Assembly: GCF_023094165.1 (NCBI RefSeq)
Contig: NZ_JALMDK010000018.1
Span: 159,195 to 223,194, forward strand
DNA: 64,000 nt
Source of the DNA: Crossiella sp. S99.2
GTDB lineage: Bacteria > Actinomycetota > Actinomycetes > Mycobacteriales > Pseudonocardiaceae
Reading direction: 5' to 3'
Under the pieces are notes generated by a model. The model saw only the letters and a program-made list of their open reading frames with translations. It had not been told where the DNA came from and ran no database searches. This document shows positions 55,947 to 64,000 of this stretch, one piece after another (the first letter of the stretch is position 1; each line of letters begins with the position of its first letter). The translations under genes and the position numbers were made by a program.

Positions 55947-58148
55947 GTGTCAAATCAGGAGTACGAAGCGGAATTGCGGTCCGAACGGAACTACGTGGCC
56001 GGGCTCTACACGCGGCTCGACGCGGCCCGTGAGCGAGTGGAGGCCGAGTACACCGCGGCGCTCGGCGGCACCGGCGGCACCCCGATGGAACGGGACGTCC
56101 AGGTGCGCGCCTCGGCCAAGGAGCTGAAGCGGCTGCACTTCGGCGACAACGGGCTGTGCTTCGGCAGGCTGGACACCCTGACCGGCGAGCACTCCTACAT
56201 CGGCCGGATCGGCCTGTTCGACGAGGACAACGAGTACCAGCCGGTGCTGCTGGACTGGCGGGCGCCGGCCTCCCAGGCGTTCTACATCGCCACCGCGGCC
56301 AGCCCGGAGAACATGCGCAGGCGCCGCCAGTTCCACACCCGCGGCCGCCGGGTGCTCGATTTCACCGATGAGGTGCTCGGCCGCCCGGACGGGGACGCCC
56401 GCGGTGACGCGGCCCTGCTCGCGGCGGTGAACGCGCCGCGCGGTGAGGGCATGCGCGACATCGTGGCGACCATCCAGGCCGAGCAGGACGAGATCATCCG
56501 GCTGGACCACCCCGGGGTGCTGGTGATCGAGGGCGGTCCCGGCACCGGCAAGACCGTGGTCGCGCTGCACCGGGTCGCCTACCTGCTCTACACCCAGCGG
56601 GAGCGGATGGAGCGGCACGGCGTGCTCGTGGTCGGGCCCAATCCGGCCTTCCTCAACCACATCAGCCGGGTGCTGCCCTCACTCGGCGAGTCCGATGTGG
56701 TGTTCATGACCACCGGCGATCTGGTGCCCGGCCGGCACATCACCGCCGAGGACGGCCCGGAAGCCGCGCGGCTCAAGGGATCGCTGAAGATCCTGGACGT
56801 GCTCGCGGCCGCGATCGCCGACCGGCAGGAGCTGCCCGAGGAGCCGCTGCCGGTCGAACTGGAGGACGTCACGGTGCGGATCGACACCGCCACCGCGGAG
56901 TGGGCCAGGGAGGAGGCCCGGGCGACCGGGTTGCCGCACAACGAGGCCAGGGCCAAGTTCACCGAGATCATCAGCTACGTGCTCACCGAGCGGGCCATCG
57001 CCCGGATCGGCAAGGGCTGGCTCACCAGGGAGGACAAGGTCGCCTGGGAGAGCATGCGCAAGGACCTGATGCTCGAACTGGGCAAGCACGAGGGCTTCGC
57101 CGCGGCACTGGACGCGCTCTGGCCGCTGCTGACCCCGGAAACCCTGCTGGGGCAACTGTTCTCCTCGCCCGAGCGGCTGCGGCTGGCCGGTGCGGACCCG
57201 GTGCTGTGGCGGGCCGACGGCGAGGCGTGGACGGTCTCGGACGTGCCGCTGCTGGACGAACTGGTCGACCTGCTGGGCACCGACAAGGCCGATGAGGCCG
57301 CCGCGGAACGCCGACGCAAGGCCGACGCCGAGTACGCCAAGGGCGTGCTGGACATCATGACCGGCCGCGAGGACTCGATGGACGACGAGGACCACCTCTA
57401 CGCCACCGACCTGCTCTACGCCGAGGACCTGGCCGAGCGGTTCGAGGAGCGGGACACCAGGGAACTGGCCGAACGGGCCGCCGCGGACCGGGACTGGACC
57501 TACCGGCACATCGTGGTCGACGAGGCCCAGGAACTGTCCGAAATGGACTGGCGGATCCTGATGCGGCACTGCCCCGGCCGGTCCTTCACCGTGGTGGGCG
57601 ACCTCGCCCAGCGCCGGTCGGAAGCCGGTGCCCGGTCCTGGGGCGAGATGCTGGAGCCGTACGTGCCGGGCCGCTGGGTGTACCGGTCGCTGACGGTGAA
57701 CTACCGCACCCCGGCGGAGATCATGTCCGTCGCGGCCGCGGTGCTCGCCGACTTCGCGCCGAGTGTGCAGCCGCCGGAGTCGGTGCGGGCCTGCGGGGTC
57801 CAGCCCTGGTCCCGGCAGGTCGGCGCGGACGAACTGGCCGCCGCCATCGAGGAGTTCGTCCGGGAGGAAGCCGGTCGCGAGGGCACCAGCATCGTGATCG
57901 GGCCGCCGGGGTTGCCGGGTGTGGTGCCCGCTTCGGAGACCAAGGGCCTGGAGTTCGACGCGGTGCTGGTGGTGGAACCGGAACGGATCCTCGCCGACGG
58001 CCCGCGGGGCGCGGCCGAACTCTACGTCGCGCTCACCCGCGCCACCCAGCGCCTCGGCGTGCTGCACCAGGGCCCGCTGCCGCAGGCCCTGGCCGGACTC
58101 GACCCCGCCGGGACACCGGTCCCGGCCGGGAGTCCGCGACTGGTGTAG
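55947..58148 (+). CDS. helR: HelD-family RNA polymerase-recycling helicase, HelR-like (rifamycin resistance), 733 aa
   Basis: UvrD/HelD superfamily 1 motor protein that displaces stalled or rifamycin-bound RNA polymerase. N-terminal coiled coil (YEAELRSERNYVAGLYTRLDAARERVEAEY), Walker A in GGPGTGKTVVALHRVAYLL near residue 196, an inserted domain, the Walker B region HIVVDEAQELSEMDW, SLTVNYRTPAEIM, and final SETKGLEFDAVLVVEPERI and ELYVALTRATQRLGV. GTG 55947 begins the conserved SNQEYEAELRSER block and has GATGAGGGG upstream. A TTGACA at 55854-55859, overlapping the glycosyltransferase stop, could be a -35, but I see no convincing -10. Adjacent to an RAE-controlled glycosyltransferase, which fits HelR. 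Confidence 0.88.
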   Translation: MSNQEYEAELRSERNYVAGLYTRLDAARERVEAEYTAALGGTGGTPMERDVQVRASAKELKRLHFGDNGLCFGRLDTLTGEHSYIGRIGLFDEDNEYQPVLLDWRAPASQAFYIATAASPENMRRRRQFHTRGRRVLDFTDEVLGRPDGDARGDAALLAAVNAPRGEGMRDIVATIQAEQDEIIRLDHPGVLVIEGGPGTGKTVVALHRVAYLLYTQRERMERHGVLVVGPNPAFLNHISRVLPSLGESDVVFMTTGDLVPGRHITAEDGPEAARLKGSLKILDVLAAAIADRQELPEEPLPVELEDVTVRIDTATAEWAREEARATGLPHNEARAKFTEIISYVLTERAIARIGKGWLTREDKVAWESMRKDLMLELGKHEGFAAALDALWPLLTPETLLGQLFSSPERLRLAGADPVLWRADGEAWTVSDVPLLDELVDLLGTDKADEAAAERRRKADAEYAKGVLDIMTGREDSMDDEDHLYATDLLYAEDLAERFEERDTRELAERAAADRDWTYRHIVVDEAQELSEMDWRILMRHCPGRSFTVVGDLAQRRSEAGARSWGEMLEPYVPGRWVYRSLTVNYRTPAEIMSVAAAVLADFAPSVQPPESVRACGVQPWSRQVGADELAAAIEEFVREEAGREGTSIVIGPPGLPGVVPASETKGLEFDAVLVVEPERILADGPRGAAELYVALTRATQRLGVLHQGPLPQALAGLDPAGTPVPAGSPRLV

Positions 58149-58156
58149 CGCCGCAC

Positions 58157-58189
58157 GCTGACCGTCACCGACAGCCGGTGGCGGTCAGC
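58157..58189. terminator. Strong bidirectional hairpin terminator
   Basis: A 14-bp stem (GCTGACCGTCACCG with CGGTGGCGGTCAGC, one G-U-type mismatch) around a 5-nt loop. It lies eight bases after the HelR stop and overlaps the stop codon of the convergent DUF5994 gene. Confidence 0.75.
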
Positions 58190-58727
58190 GGAACCGGCCG
58201 CCGTCGAGTTCCCAGCGCTGGGTGTCCGGGTCCAGCCACTCCAGCAGACCGACCCCCGCGGACGCGCCGAGGTTGACGGTGAGCAGCGCGGTGACGCTGT
58301 CCGCGTTGCCGCGCCGGGCCGCCGCCATCATGATGTCGTGCGCGATGGCCGGCCGGGTTTCCGGTGGCACCACAAGCAAAACCAGCCGTTGCCTGCCGCG
58401 CCCGGTCACCGTCACCGTGTCCGGCTGCTGTGCCCGGAACCCCTCCACCCGGACGCTGCGGGTGTGCACCGGCAGCCGGCGCGCGGTCGGCTGCCACATG
58501 GTCAGGTTGAAGGTCACCCGCTCCACCCGGCCCAGCCGGATGGTGAGCACCGGCAGCAGCTTGGTCAGTTCGGCGGCCAGGTCCCTGGTCCGCGGCCACC
58601 ACGCGCCGTCCACATATCCGGTGACGCGGGCCTGGGGCTTGAGCCGCAGCCGAGGGGCGTTTCCCGGCGGCTCGATCGAGGCGGGGACCAGCGGGGCGGC
58701 AGAGGGTGCGTGCGGGCTCGACATCAT
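58185..58727 (-). CDS. DUF5994-family protein, 180 aa
   Basis: Matches what I know of the actinobacterial DUF5994 family: RLRLKPQARVTGYVDGAWWPRTRDLAAELTKLLPVL followed by VERVTFNLTMWQPTARRL. Soluble, function unknown; such proteins often accompany stress-response and sigma/anti-sigma loci. ATG 58727 starts the conserved part; the frame is open upstream to 58856 without family likeness. Confidence 0.75.
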   Translation of the reverse strand: MMSSPHAPSAAPLVPASIEPPGNAPRLRLKPQARVTGYVDGAWWPRTRDLAAELTKLLPVLTIRLGRVERVTFNLTMWQPTARRLPVHTRSVRVEGFRAQQPDTVTVTGRGRQRLVLLVVPPETRPAIAHDIMMAAARRGNADSVTALLTVNLGASAGVGLLEWLDPDTQRWELDGGRFR

Positions 58728-58830
58728 GTCGATGGTCCCGTTCCCGGCCGTGAACCCGGCCGAACTGGGAATCCTCGGGGACGACGCGGGCTTGACCGCT
58801 CGCGTTCGAGATGCTCCCGACCTCAACAAC

Positions 58831-58866
58831 ACTACGCCCCTTGTCCAGTGCGACAAGGGGCGTAGT
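58831..58866 (-). terminator. Perfect 15-bp stem hairpin after the secreted-protein gene
   Basis: ACTACGCCCCTTGTC and GACAAGGGGCGTAGT pair perfectly around a 6-nt loop. On the minus strand it begins 13 bases after the stop of the gene at 58880 and is followed by GTTGTTG, as expected of an intrinsic terminator. Confidence 0.8.
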
Positions 58867-58879
58867 CCGCAGGTGAGCG

Positions 58880-59443
58880 CTACTTGAGGAAGCCCAGGGA
58901 CACCTGGGCGGCGATCACGGTCGCGCCCGCCTCCGTGGCGCAGGCGGCCTTGAGGTGCCGCATGACCTCGGTCTGGTTGGTGAGCTGGATCGCCAGCGCC
59001 CGGCCGTCCACCGGACCATCGCTGAGTTCGATCTTGCCGCTCGGCTGCGTGCCCTTGAGCTTGATCGCCGCGCTCAGGGTGCTCTTCTGCTCCGAACTGC
59101 CATCGGCCAGCAGCCAGGTGAACGCGAGATCGAACTTGGCCGAGACCTCCCCGCAGGTGCCGTCAGCGCTACCGGCCTCCGGCATGGTGATCTCCGCGCC
59201 CACGATCCGCTGGTCGTCGGTCACCTCCGGCCGGGTGTCGGTGCAGGCCGCGGTGGTGGCGTCCATGGTCAGCTCGACTTTCGCCGATTCGTCCGTGGTC
59301 AGTCCGGCGGAGGCGCGGGCGATGGCCGCGGTGGTGCAGACCAGGTCGGGCTCGGCCGGAGCAGCCTGCGCCGGGGCGCCGAGCAGGGTGAGGGAGACGG
59401 CGATCAGTGGGACGGACAGTCGCGAGATGCGTGAATGGCCCAT
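58880..59443 (-). CDS. Secreted protein of unknown function, 187 aa
   Basis: Sec signal peptide: MGHSRISRLSVPLIAVSLTL, then LGAPAQA with an A-x-A cleavage site near residue 27. The mature part has about four cysteines that could pair (VCTTAA, ACTDTR, GTCGEV, AACATE) and beta-prone repeats such as SAKFDLAFTWLLADG and STLSAAIKLKGTQPSGKIEL. ATG 59443 has GAGGG upstream. No family recognised. Divergent from terC. Confidence 0.75.
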   Translation of the reverse strand: MGHSRISRLSVPLIAVSLTLLGAPAQAAPAEPDLVCTTAAIARASAGLTTDESAKVELTMDATTAACTDTRPEVTDDQRIVGAEITMPEAGSADGTCGEVSAKFDLAFTWLLADGSSEQKSTLSAAIKLKGTQPSGKIELSDGPVDGRALAIQLTNQTEVMRHLKAACATEAGATVIAAQVSLGFLK

Positions 59444-59567
59444 GCCTCGACCCTCGACGGGCTGCCCGGACCCGGCAACCCGGGTCACGCCGGTTCAGTA
59501 GAACGTGTGAGCAGCCCCCGGCGAGGCGCACCACCACTGGCGCGCGGGCGTTTGGTTGACTGGGATC

Positions 59568-60569
59568 ATGCTCGACATCAGCGCGCTGACCTGGGCCACG
59601 ACCATCGGACTGATCATCGCCCTGCTCGCGATCGACCTGATCCTGGCGGCTGTGCGGCCGCACAAGGTCGGGTTCCGCGAGGCTACCGCGTGGTCGGTGT
59701 TCTACATCCTGGTCGCGATCGCCTTCGGCGTCTGGTTCGCCTGGCAGTACGGCGGGCAGTTCGGCACCGAGTACTTCGCCGGGTACATCGTGGAGAAGAG
59801 CCTCTCGGTCGACAACCTGTTCGTGTTCGTGATCATCATGACCACCTTCGCGGTGCCCGAGGAGCACCAGCACAAGGTGCTCACCTTCGGCATCGTGCTC
59901 GCGCTGATCATGCGCGCGATCTTCATCGCCCTCGGCGCGACCCTGTTGTCCTTGTTCTCCTTCATGTTCCTGCTCTTCGGGCTGCTGCTGATCTTCACCG
60001 CGGTGCAGTTGTTCCGGCACCGCGACGAGGACCCCGACGTCGAGAACAACATCATGGTCCGCACCGCCCGCCGCCTGTTCCCCACCACCGACACCTACGT
60101 CGGCGGCAAGCTGTTCACCAAGGTCGACGGCCGTCGTCTGGCCACGCCGCTGTTCGTGGTGCTGCTGGCCATCGGCAGCGTGGACTTGTTGTTCGCGCTG
60201 GACTCCATCCCGGCGGTCTTCGGCGTCACCGAGGCGCCCTACATCGTCTTCACCGCCAACGCCTTCGCCCTGCTCGGCCTGCGCGCGCTGTACTTCCTGG
60301 TGAAGGGCCTGCTGGACCGGCTGGTCTACCTCTCCACCGGGCTGGCGCTGATCCTGGCCTTCATCGGCGTCAAGCTGATCCTGCACTGGGCGCACGTGGA
60401 CATCGACCCCCGGGTGCCGGAGATCTCCACCGCGGTCAGCCTCACCGTGATCATCGGCGTGCTGGTCGTGGTCACGGTGGCCAGCCTGGTCAAGACCCGC
60501 AACGACCCCACGGCCAAGGCGCACCCGGGTTCGCTGCGGGCCACCCGCGACCCGGAGGACCCGGCCTGA
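59568..60569 (+). CDS. terC: TerC/Alx-family integral membrane protein, 333 aa
   Basis: Membrane protein of the TerC family, linked to manganese/metal homeostasis and tellurite resistance. Signature segments: VEKSLSVDNLFVFVIIMTTF and SVDLLFALDSIPAVFGVTEAPYIVFTANAFALLGLRALYFL, whose Asp and Asn residues line the conserved core; about eight or nine hydrophobic helices are visible. ATG 59568; the frame is open a little upstream. The stop directly abuts the stop of the convergent Lrp gene. Confidence 0.93.
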   Translation: MLDISALTWATTIGLIIALLAIDLILAAVRPHKVGFREATAWSVFYILVAIAFGVWFAWQYGGQFGTEYFAGYIVEKSLSVDNLFVFVIIMTTFAVPEEHQHKVLTFGIVLALIMRAIFIALGATLLSLFSFMFLLFGLLLIFTAVQLFRHRDEDPDVENNIMVRTARRLFPTTDTYVGGKLFTKVDGRRLATPLFVVLLAIGSVDLLFALDSIPAVFGVTEAPYIVFTANAFALLGLRALYFLVKGLLDRLVYLSTGLALILAFIGVKLILHWAHVDIDPRVPEISTAVSLTVIIGVLVVVTVASLVKTRNDPTAKAHPGSLRATRDPEDPA

Positions 60570-61529
60570 TCAGCTGCCCGCCGCGGTGGCCGCGCGTTTG
60601 AGGGTGCGGATCACCGGCGCGGTCTCCAGGTGCTCGATCCCCTCGATCCGGCCGACCTGTTCGGTCAGGTAGGTGTAGAGCACGTCGACGTCCCGGCACA
60701 CCACCTTGGCCAGCAGGTTGCTCGGTCCGGTGGTGATCGCGGCGAGCGCCACTTCCGGTTGCCCCGCAAGGGCTTGCGCCACGGTCACCAGGTGCGCTGG
60801 CCGCACGGACAACCACAGGATAGTCTGGGCGTGGAAGCCGAGCACGGTGGCGTCCATGTCGATGTCCAGGTAGAGGATTCCGTTGCCGCGCAACTGGTTT
60901 ACCCGGCGGCGCACGGTCGGTTCGGACCAGCCGGTGCGCGCGGCGAGATCGGCGTAGGTGACCCGGCCGTCCTGACGTAGCGCGGTCAGCAGCTGCTCAT
61001 CGCCATCAATGTCCACTTCGGACGGTGCGGGCTGGAAAACCGGTGTCAGCCGGGCGATCTGGTCCTCGGTGAGCACCCGCGCGCGGCCGTGCCAGCCGAC
61101 CGGGCCGCCGACGAAGGAGCGCAGCAGGCAGTGCGCGGACACCGACTCCACCCGCGGCGTCTTCGGGAGTTGTTGCAGCAGCAGGGCTTCCGGGGCGTGC
61201 TGACCCGGCGCGCGGATCACGCAGGCGATCTCGGTGCCGCCGGAGGTGAGCTGCACCCAGGAGGTGTCCGGCCGCCGGGCCAGCGCCTGCGCCACCGGCA
61301 GCGCCGCGTCCGGGGTGCAGCGCAGCCGGACGAACCACTCCACCTGGCCGAGGCGGCGCGCGTCGGTCATGCCGACCACCCGCAGCACCCCGCCGGAGCG
61401 CAGCCTGCGATACCGCCTGGCCACGGTCTGCTGCGAGGTGCCGAGCACCGCCGCGACCTGGTTGAACGGCGCCCGGCCGTCCACGTGCAGGGCGTGGATC
61501 AGTGCGCGGTCGAGATCGTCGAGCGTCAC
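60570..61529 (-). CDS. Lrp/AsnC-family regulator with two tandem modules, 319 aa
   Basis: Two Lrp/AsnC units in one chain, twice the usual length of about 150 residues. The first HTH is LDRALIHALHVDGRAPFNQVAAVLGTSQQTVARRYRRL; the second is DEQLLTALRQDGRVTYADLAARTGWSEPTVRRRVNQL; each is followed by an AsnC effector-type domain. GTG 61529. Divergent from an MFS exporter 93 bases away, which it probably controls. Confidence 0.9.
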   Translation of the reverse strand: MTLDDLDRALIHALHVDGRAPFNQVAAVLGTSQQTVARRYRRLRSGGVLRVVGMTDARRLGQVEWFVRLRCTPDAALPVAQALARRPDTSWVQLTSGGTEIACVIRAPGQHAPEALLLQQLPKTPRVESVSAHCLLRSFVGGPVGWHGRARVLTEDQIARLTPVFQPAPSEVDIDGDEQLLTALRQDGRVTYADLAARTGWSEPTVRRRVNQLRGNGILYLDIDMDATVLGFHAQTILWLSVRPAHLVTVAQALAGQPEVALAAITTGPSNLLAKVVCRDVDVLYTYLTEQVGRIEGIEHLETAPVIRTLKRAATAAGS

Positions 61530-61621
61530 ATTCCCGATCCTAAACCCGCCGCGATGGAATTATCCGTCAGTAACATCCGCACACGCGGTCAAGGGAGTCG
61601 CTGGAACCTAGCTTCGCGGAC

Positions 61622-62959
61622 ATGACAAGTCCGACCTACCGCTGGCGCTGGCCCGCGCTCGCCGCCCTGCTACTCGCCGAGGCGATGAACCTGTTCGACA
61701 GCACCGTGTTGCCCGTGACCGGTCCCGCGATCCGCGCGGACCTCGCGGTCGGCGAGAGCACGCTGCAATGGCTGACCACCGGCTACACCCTGCCGTTCGC
61801 GCTACTGCTGATCACCGGCGGCCGGCTCGGCGACATCCTCGGCCGCAGAAGGGTTTTTGTCGCCGGGGTGCTCGTCTTCGCACTGGCCTCCGCGGTGTGC
61901 GCGGGCGCGCCGAGTGCGGCGGTGCTGCTCACCGGCCGGGTGGTGCAGGGCGCGAGCGCGGCGCTGATCATCCCGCAGACCTTCGGCCTGATCCGGGCCA
62001 TGTTCACCGGCGCCGAGGTGGCCAAGGCGCTGGGCACGATCGGCCCGGTGATGGCGCTGTCCGCGCTGTGCGGCCCGGTGGCCGGTGGCCTGCTCACCGA
62101 CGCGAACCTGTTCGGCCTGGGCTGGCGGCCGGTGTTCCTGATCAACCTGCCCCTCGGCCTGGCCGTGCTGGCCATCGCGCCGCTGATCCGCGAGGACCGC
62201 TCACCGGCCCGGCCACGACTGGACATCAGCGGCACCCTGCTGGCCGCACTCGGGCTCGGGCTGCTGGTGTTCCCGTTGGTAGAAGGCAACAACAGCGCCT
62301 GGACCTGGCCCTGTCTGGCACTCGGCCTCACGACCCTGATCGTCTTCGGCTGGCACCAGCGCGGCCGGACCAACCCGCTGGTCGAGCCGGGTCTGTTCCG
62401 TGGCAAGGTGTTTCCCGCCTCGCTGGCCGGTTCACTGCTGTTCTTCGCGGTGCTCAACGGTCTGCTGTTCGTGCTCGCGCTGCACCTCCAGCTCACCCAG
62501 GGCCAGACCCCGTCCAGCGCCGCGTTCACGCTGCTGCCGTGGTCGGCCGGGCTGGCGATCGGCTCGTGGACCGCGGGCGCGCTGCTGGTGCCCCGCTTCG
62601 GCCCCAAGGTGATGCGCCTCGGCCTCGGTCTGGTGCTGGTGGGCCTGGCCGGGCTCGCGATCTCCCTCACGGCGGTGCCGTTGCTGATCACCGGGATCGG
62701 CCTGGGTGTGTTCACCGTGCCGTTCTTCGGCAACGCCCTCGCCGGGGTCACCGCGCACGAGACGGGCTCGGCCGCCGGACTGCTCAACGCGGTGCAACAA
62801 CTCGGCGCGACCATCGGCGTCGCCCTGCTGGGCACCGTGTTCTTCGGTGCCGGCGCGCATCTGGTGGTGCTCATCGCGATCGGACTGATCGCCGCCGTGC
62901 TGGCGCTCACCCGCGCGATGCTCCCGGCCGCGAGGACGAACCTCGCGGCCGGGCGCTGA
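61622..62959 (+). CDS. MFS drug-export permease (DHA2-like), 445 aa
   Basis: Major facilitator with about 12-14 hydrophobic helices. N-terminal LLAEAMNLFDSTVLPVTGPAI carries the acidic residue of motif D1; motif A is GGRLGDILGRRRVF; motif C-like segments occur in GPVMALSALCGPVAGGLL. Probably a proton-driven efflux pump for a small molecule. Divergent from the double Lrp regulator. Confidence 0.92.
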   Translation: MTSPTYRWRWPALAALLLAEAMNLFDSTVLPVTGPAIRADLAVGESTLQWLTTGYTLPFALLLITGGRLGDILGRRRVFVAGVLVFALASAVCAGAPSAAVLLTGRVVQGASAALIIPQTFGLIRAMFTGAEVAKALGTIGPVMALSALCGPVAGGLLTDANLFGLGWRPVFLINLPLGLAVLAIAPLIREDRSPARPRLDISGTLLAALGLGLLVFPLVEGNNSAWTWPCLALGLTTLIVFGWHQRGRTNPLVEPGLFRGKVFPASLAGSLLFFAVLNGLLFVLALHLQLTQGQTPSSAAFTLLPWSAGLAIGSWTAGALLVPRFGPKVMRLGLGLVLVGLAGLAISLTAVPLLITGIGLGVFTVPFFGNALAGVTAHETGSAAGLLNAVQQLGATIGVALLGTVFFGAGAHLVVLIAIGLIAAVLALTRAMLPAARTNLAAGR

Positions 62960-63064
62960 ACACGCGGAAGTGCCCCTGACCCGCCCTCACCGCTGCCGGG
63001 AACCTGCACGTGGTGGTGAACTGTGCCGTGTGCACGGTCACTTGTGCGTGGTGCTGGGCTGCGT

Positions 63065-63120
63065 TGTCCACCGGGGAATCGAACCCCGAGCGCTGCCCAC
63101 CGCGCTACCACAGGTGATCG
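63065..63120 (-). pseudogene. tRNA-like remnant lacking an anticodon arm
   Basis: On the minus strand a perfect T-arm (CGGGG-TTCGATT-CCCCG) is preceded directly by a D-arm-like hairpin (AGCGC-GGTGGGCA-GCGCT). There is no room for an anticodon arm, and the acceptor strands pair poorly. It is likely a decayed tRNA or an old integration-site fragment. It lies in the gene-free stretch 62960-63186; I see nothing else there. Confidence 0.35.
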
Positions 63121-63186
63121 GTTATACCGCCGATCGTCGGTTCGTGCCCGCCTTCCCGGAACCGGCTACCTGCTTTTTCCGCGCAC

Positions 63187-63660
63187 TCAGTCCAGCAGGT
63201 CAACCTCCCAGTTGGCCCGCTGGATGCCCACATCCACCTCGCGCAGCTCCCGCGCCACCCGGTCCGCCTCGGCCCGCACCTCGGACACGGGCAGCGCGGG
63301 CAGCTGGCGGAGTTCGGAACGCAACTGGCGGAAGTTCTGGTTGCGGCCCGCGGCCGCGTCGGCGGCCGAGACCAGCACGCTGTGCCGCAGCCGCAGGATG
63401 TCCCGGCGCGCCAAGGCATCGGTGACCGTGCCCGCGCCCAGCCGGGCGGTGGCGTTGGTGCGGTTGATCCGGCGGATCAGCTCCTCCAGCTCGGACAGCG
63501 CCGCGTCCGCCTCGGTCAGCAGGGCGGCGGCATCCTCCCCCGGATCCTCACCCTCCTGGTAGCGCGCGTTCGCCACAATCCGCGAACGCAGCTGCTCAAC
63601 CCGCTTACTGGCCTCGGCGCGCAACGCCAACGCCTCCGCGAGCTTCATCTCCCCACTCAT
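63187..63660 (-). CDS. DIP1984-family protein, 157 aa
   Basis: Predicted helical cytoplasmic protein: MKLAEALALRAEASKRVEQL, ALLTEADAALSELEELIRRINRTNA and RRDILRLRHSVLVSAADAA match my memory of the DIP1984 family (also named septicolysin-like). Function unknown. ATG 63660 chosen; ATG 63648 is possible but has its GGGGAG too close. Confidence 0.8.
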   Translation of the reverse strand: MSGEMKLAEALALRAEASKRVEQLRSRIVANARYQEGEDPGEDAAALLTEADAALSELEELIRRINRTNATARLGAGTVTDALARRDILRLRHSVLVSAADAAAGRNQNFRQLRSELRQLPALPVSEVRAEADRVARELREVDVGIQRANWEVDLLD

Positions 63661-63809
63661 GCCACTGACGCTAGCAACCGGGGTCCACCGAGTTTCCGTC
63701 CACTCAGGACCGTTCGCGGCCGGCGCGGGCGAGTTCGGCCCAGCGGAACTGGGCCAGCTCAGCGTCGACCAGCACCAGAGTGGCGTGCAGCCATAGCCCA
63801 CCCACCATC

Positions 63810-63890
63810 GAGTTGGCCGTTCCGGACGGCGAGTTGGCCGTTATGGGCGGCGAGTTGGCCGTTCCGGACGGCGAGTTGGCCGAACGGGCG
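63810..63890. repeat. 21-bp tandem repeat, about 3.9 copies
   Basis: Units start GAGTTGGCCGTT at 63810, 63831 and 63852; a partial unit at 63873 reads GAGTTGGCCGAACGGGCG. Units 1 and 3 are identical; unit 2 differs at three positions (TATGGG for TCCGGA). The stretch 63661-64000 has no gene I can support; it carries this array and the inverted repeat at 63929. Confidence 0.85.
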
Positions 63891-63928
63891 TACCGGCGAC
63901 TCGGCGGCGTGACCCGCACCCTGACCAC

Positions 63929-63981
63929 TTGGGCCAACTGGTACGCCCGCTTGGGCAAAACCGGCGTACCAGTTGGCCCAA
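63929..63981. repeat. Perfect 19-bp inverted repeat related to the 58-bp repeats
   Basis: TTGGGCCAACTGGTACGCC (63929-63947) and GGCGTACCAGTTGGCCCAA (63963-63981) pair perfectly around a 15-nt loop that itself contains TTGGGCAAAA. The building blocks (TTGGCCCAA, GTACGC) are shared with 5057-5114 and 5879-5936. Confidence 0.85.
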
Positions 63982-64000
63982 CTCGCCGGAAGATCGGCAC

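Noticed and set aside
63810..63890. CRISPR array
   Set aside because: Units are 21 bp with no unique spacers and there are no cas genes; this is a plain tandem repeat.
63704..64000. Minus-strand open frame at the right edge
   Set aside because: Its middle is just the translated 21-bp and inverted repeats; no family likeness and no ribosome binding site.

Overview
The window is high-GC actinomycete DNA: most codons end in G or C, GTG starts are common, and neighbouring genes often overlap by 4 bases. The gene content (enediyne-type iterative PKS, FAAL-initiated NRPS, rifamycin glycosyltransferase beside a HelD-family helicase, ANTAR regulators, DIP1984 and DUF5994 proteins) points to Actinobacteria, and I would guess Pseudonocardiales. 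No rRNA or complete tRNA is visible to settle the genus.

Bases 1 to about 52,260 look like one large biosynthetic region, possibly two fused clusters. The left arm (1-17,300) opens inside an iterative PKS of the enediyne/polyene type (AT-ACP-KR-DH-PPTase visible; the KS lies off the left edge). It continues with its hot-dog thioesterase, an unrecognised protein, a methyltransferase bracketed by two near-identical 58-bp repeats, a diiron oxygenase, a VOC protein, a class III aminotransferase, a flavoprotein amine oxidase, a MetE-like protein, two deoxysugar-type enzymes, a P450 and a TetR regulator with two operator-like palindromes.

The right arm (17,300-52,260) is a lipopeptide machine. A leftward five-gene operon encodes a drug-export ABC pair, a type II thioesterase, an SDR of the mycofactocin-associated kind and a stand-alone A-PCP protein whose pocket reads as threonine. 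A rightward operon encodes a FAAL-ACP loader, a 7,286-residue seven-module NRPS with a terminal TE, MbtH, an AsnO-like hydroxylase, a P450, a diaminobutyrate-type aminotransferase and an N-hydroxylase. Module 2 of the NRPS has no adenylation domain, so the detached threonine A-PCP probably serves it in trans. The inferred product is an acyl heptapeptide: acyl / D-X1 (amine-bearing, perhaps Dab or N-hydroxy-Dab) / Thr / Ser / Asn / Asn / aliphatic residue / unusual last unit. The PKS may supply the acyl chain, but this is not proved.

From 52,260 onward the DNA is mostly chromosomal: two GAF-ANTAR regulators, a sigma-region-2-only protein, a rifamycin-resistance pair (glycosyltransferase behind a rifamycin-associated element, then a HelR-like helicase), DUF5994, a secreted protein, TerC, a double Lrp/AsnC regulator with a divergent MFS pump, a tRNA-like remnant and a DIP1984 protein. 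The right edge carries 21-bp tandem repeats and a long inverted repeat related to the repeats around the methyltransferase.
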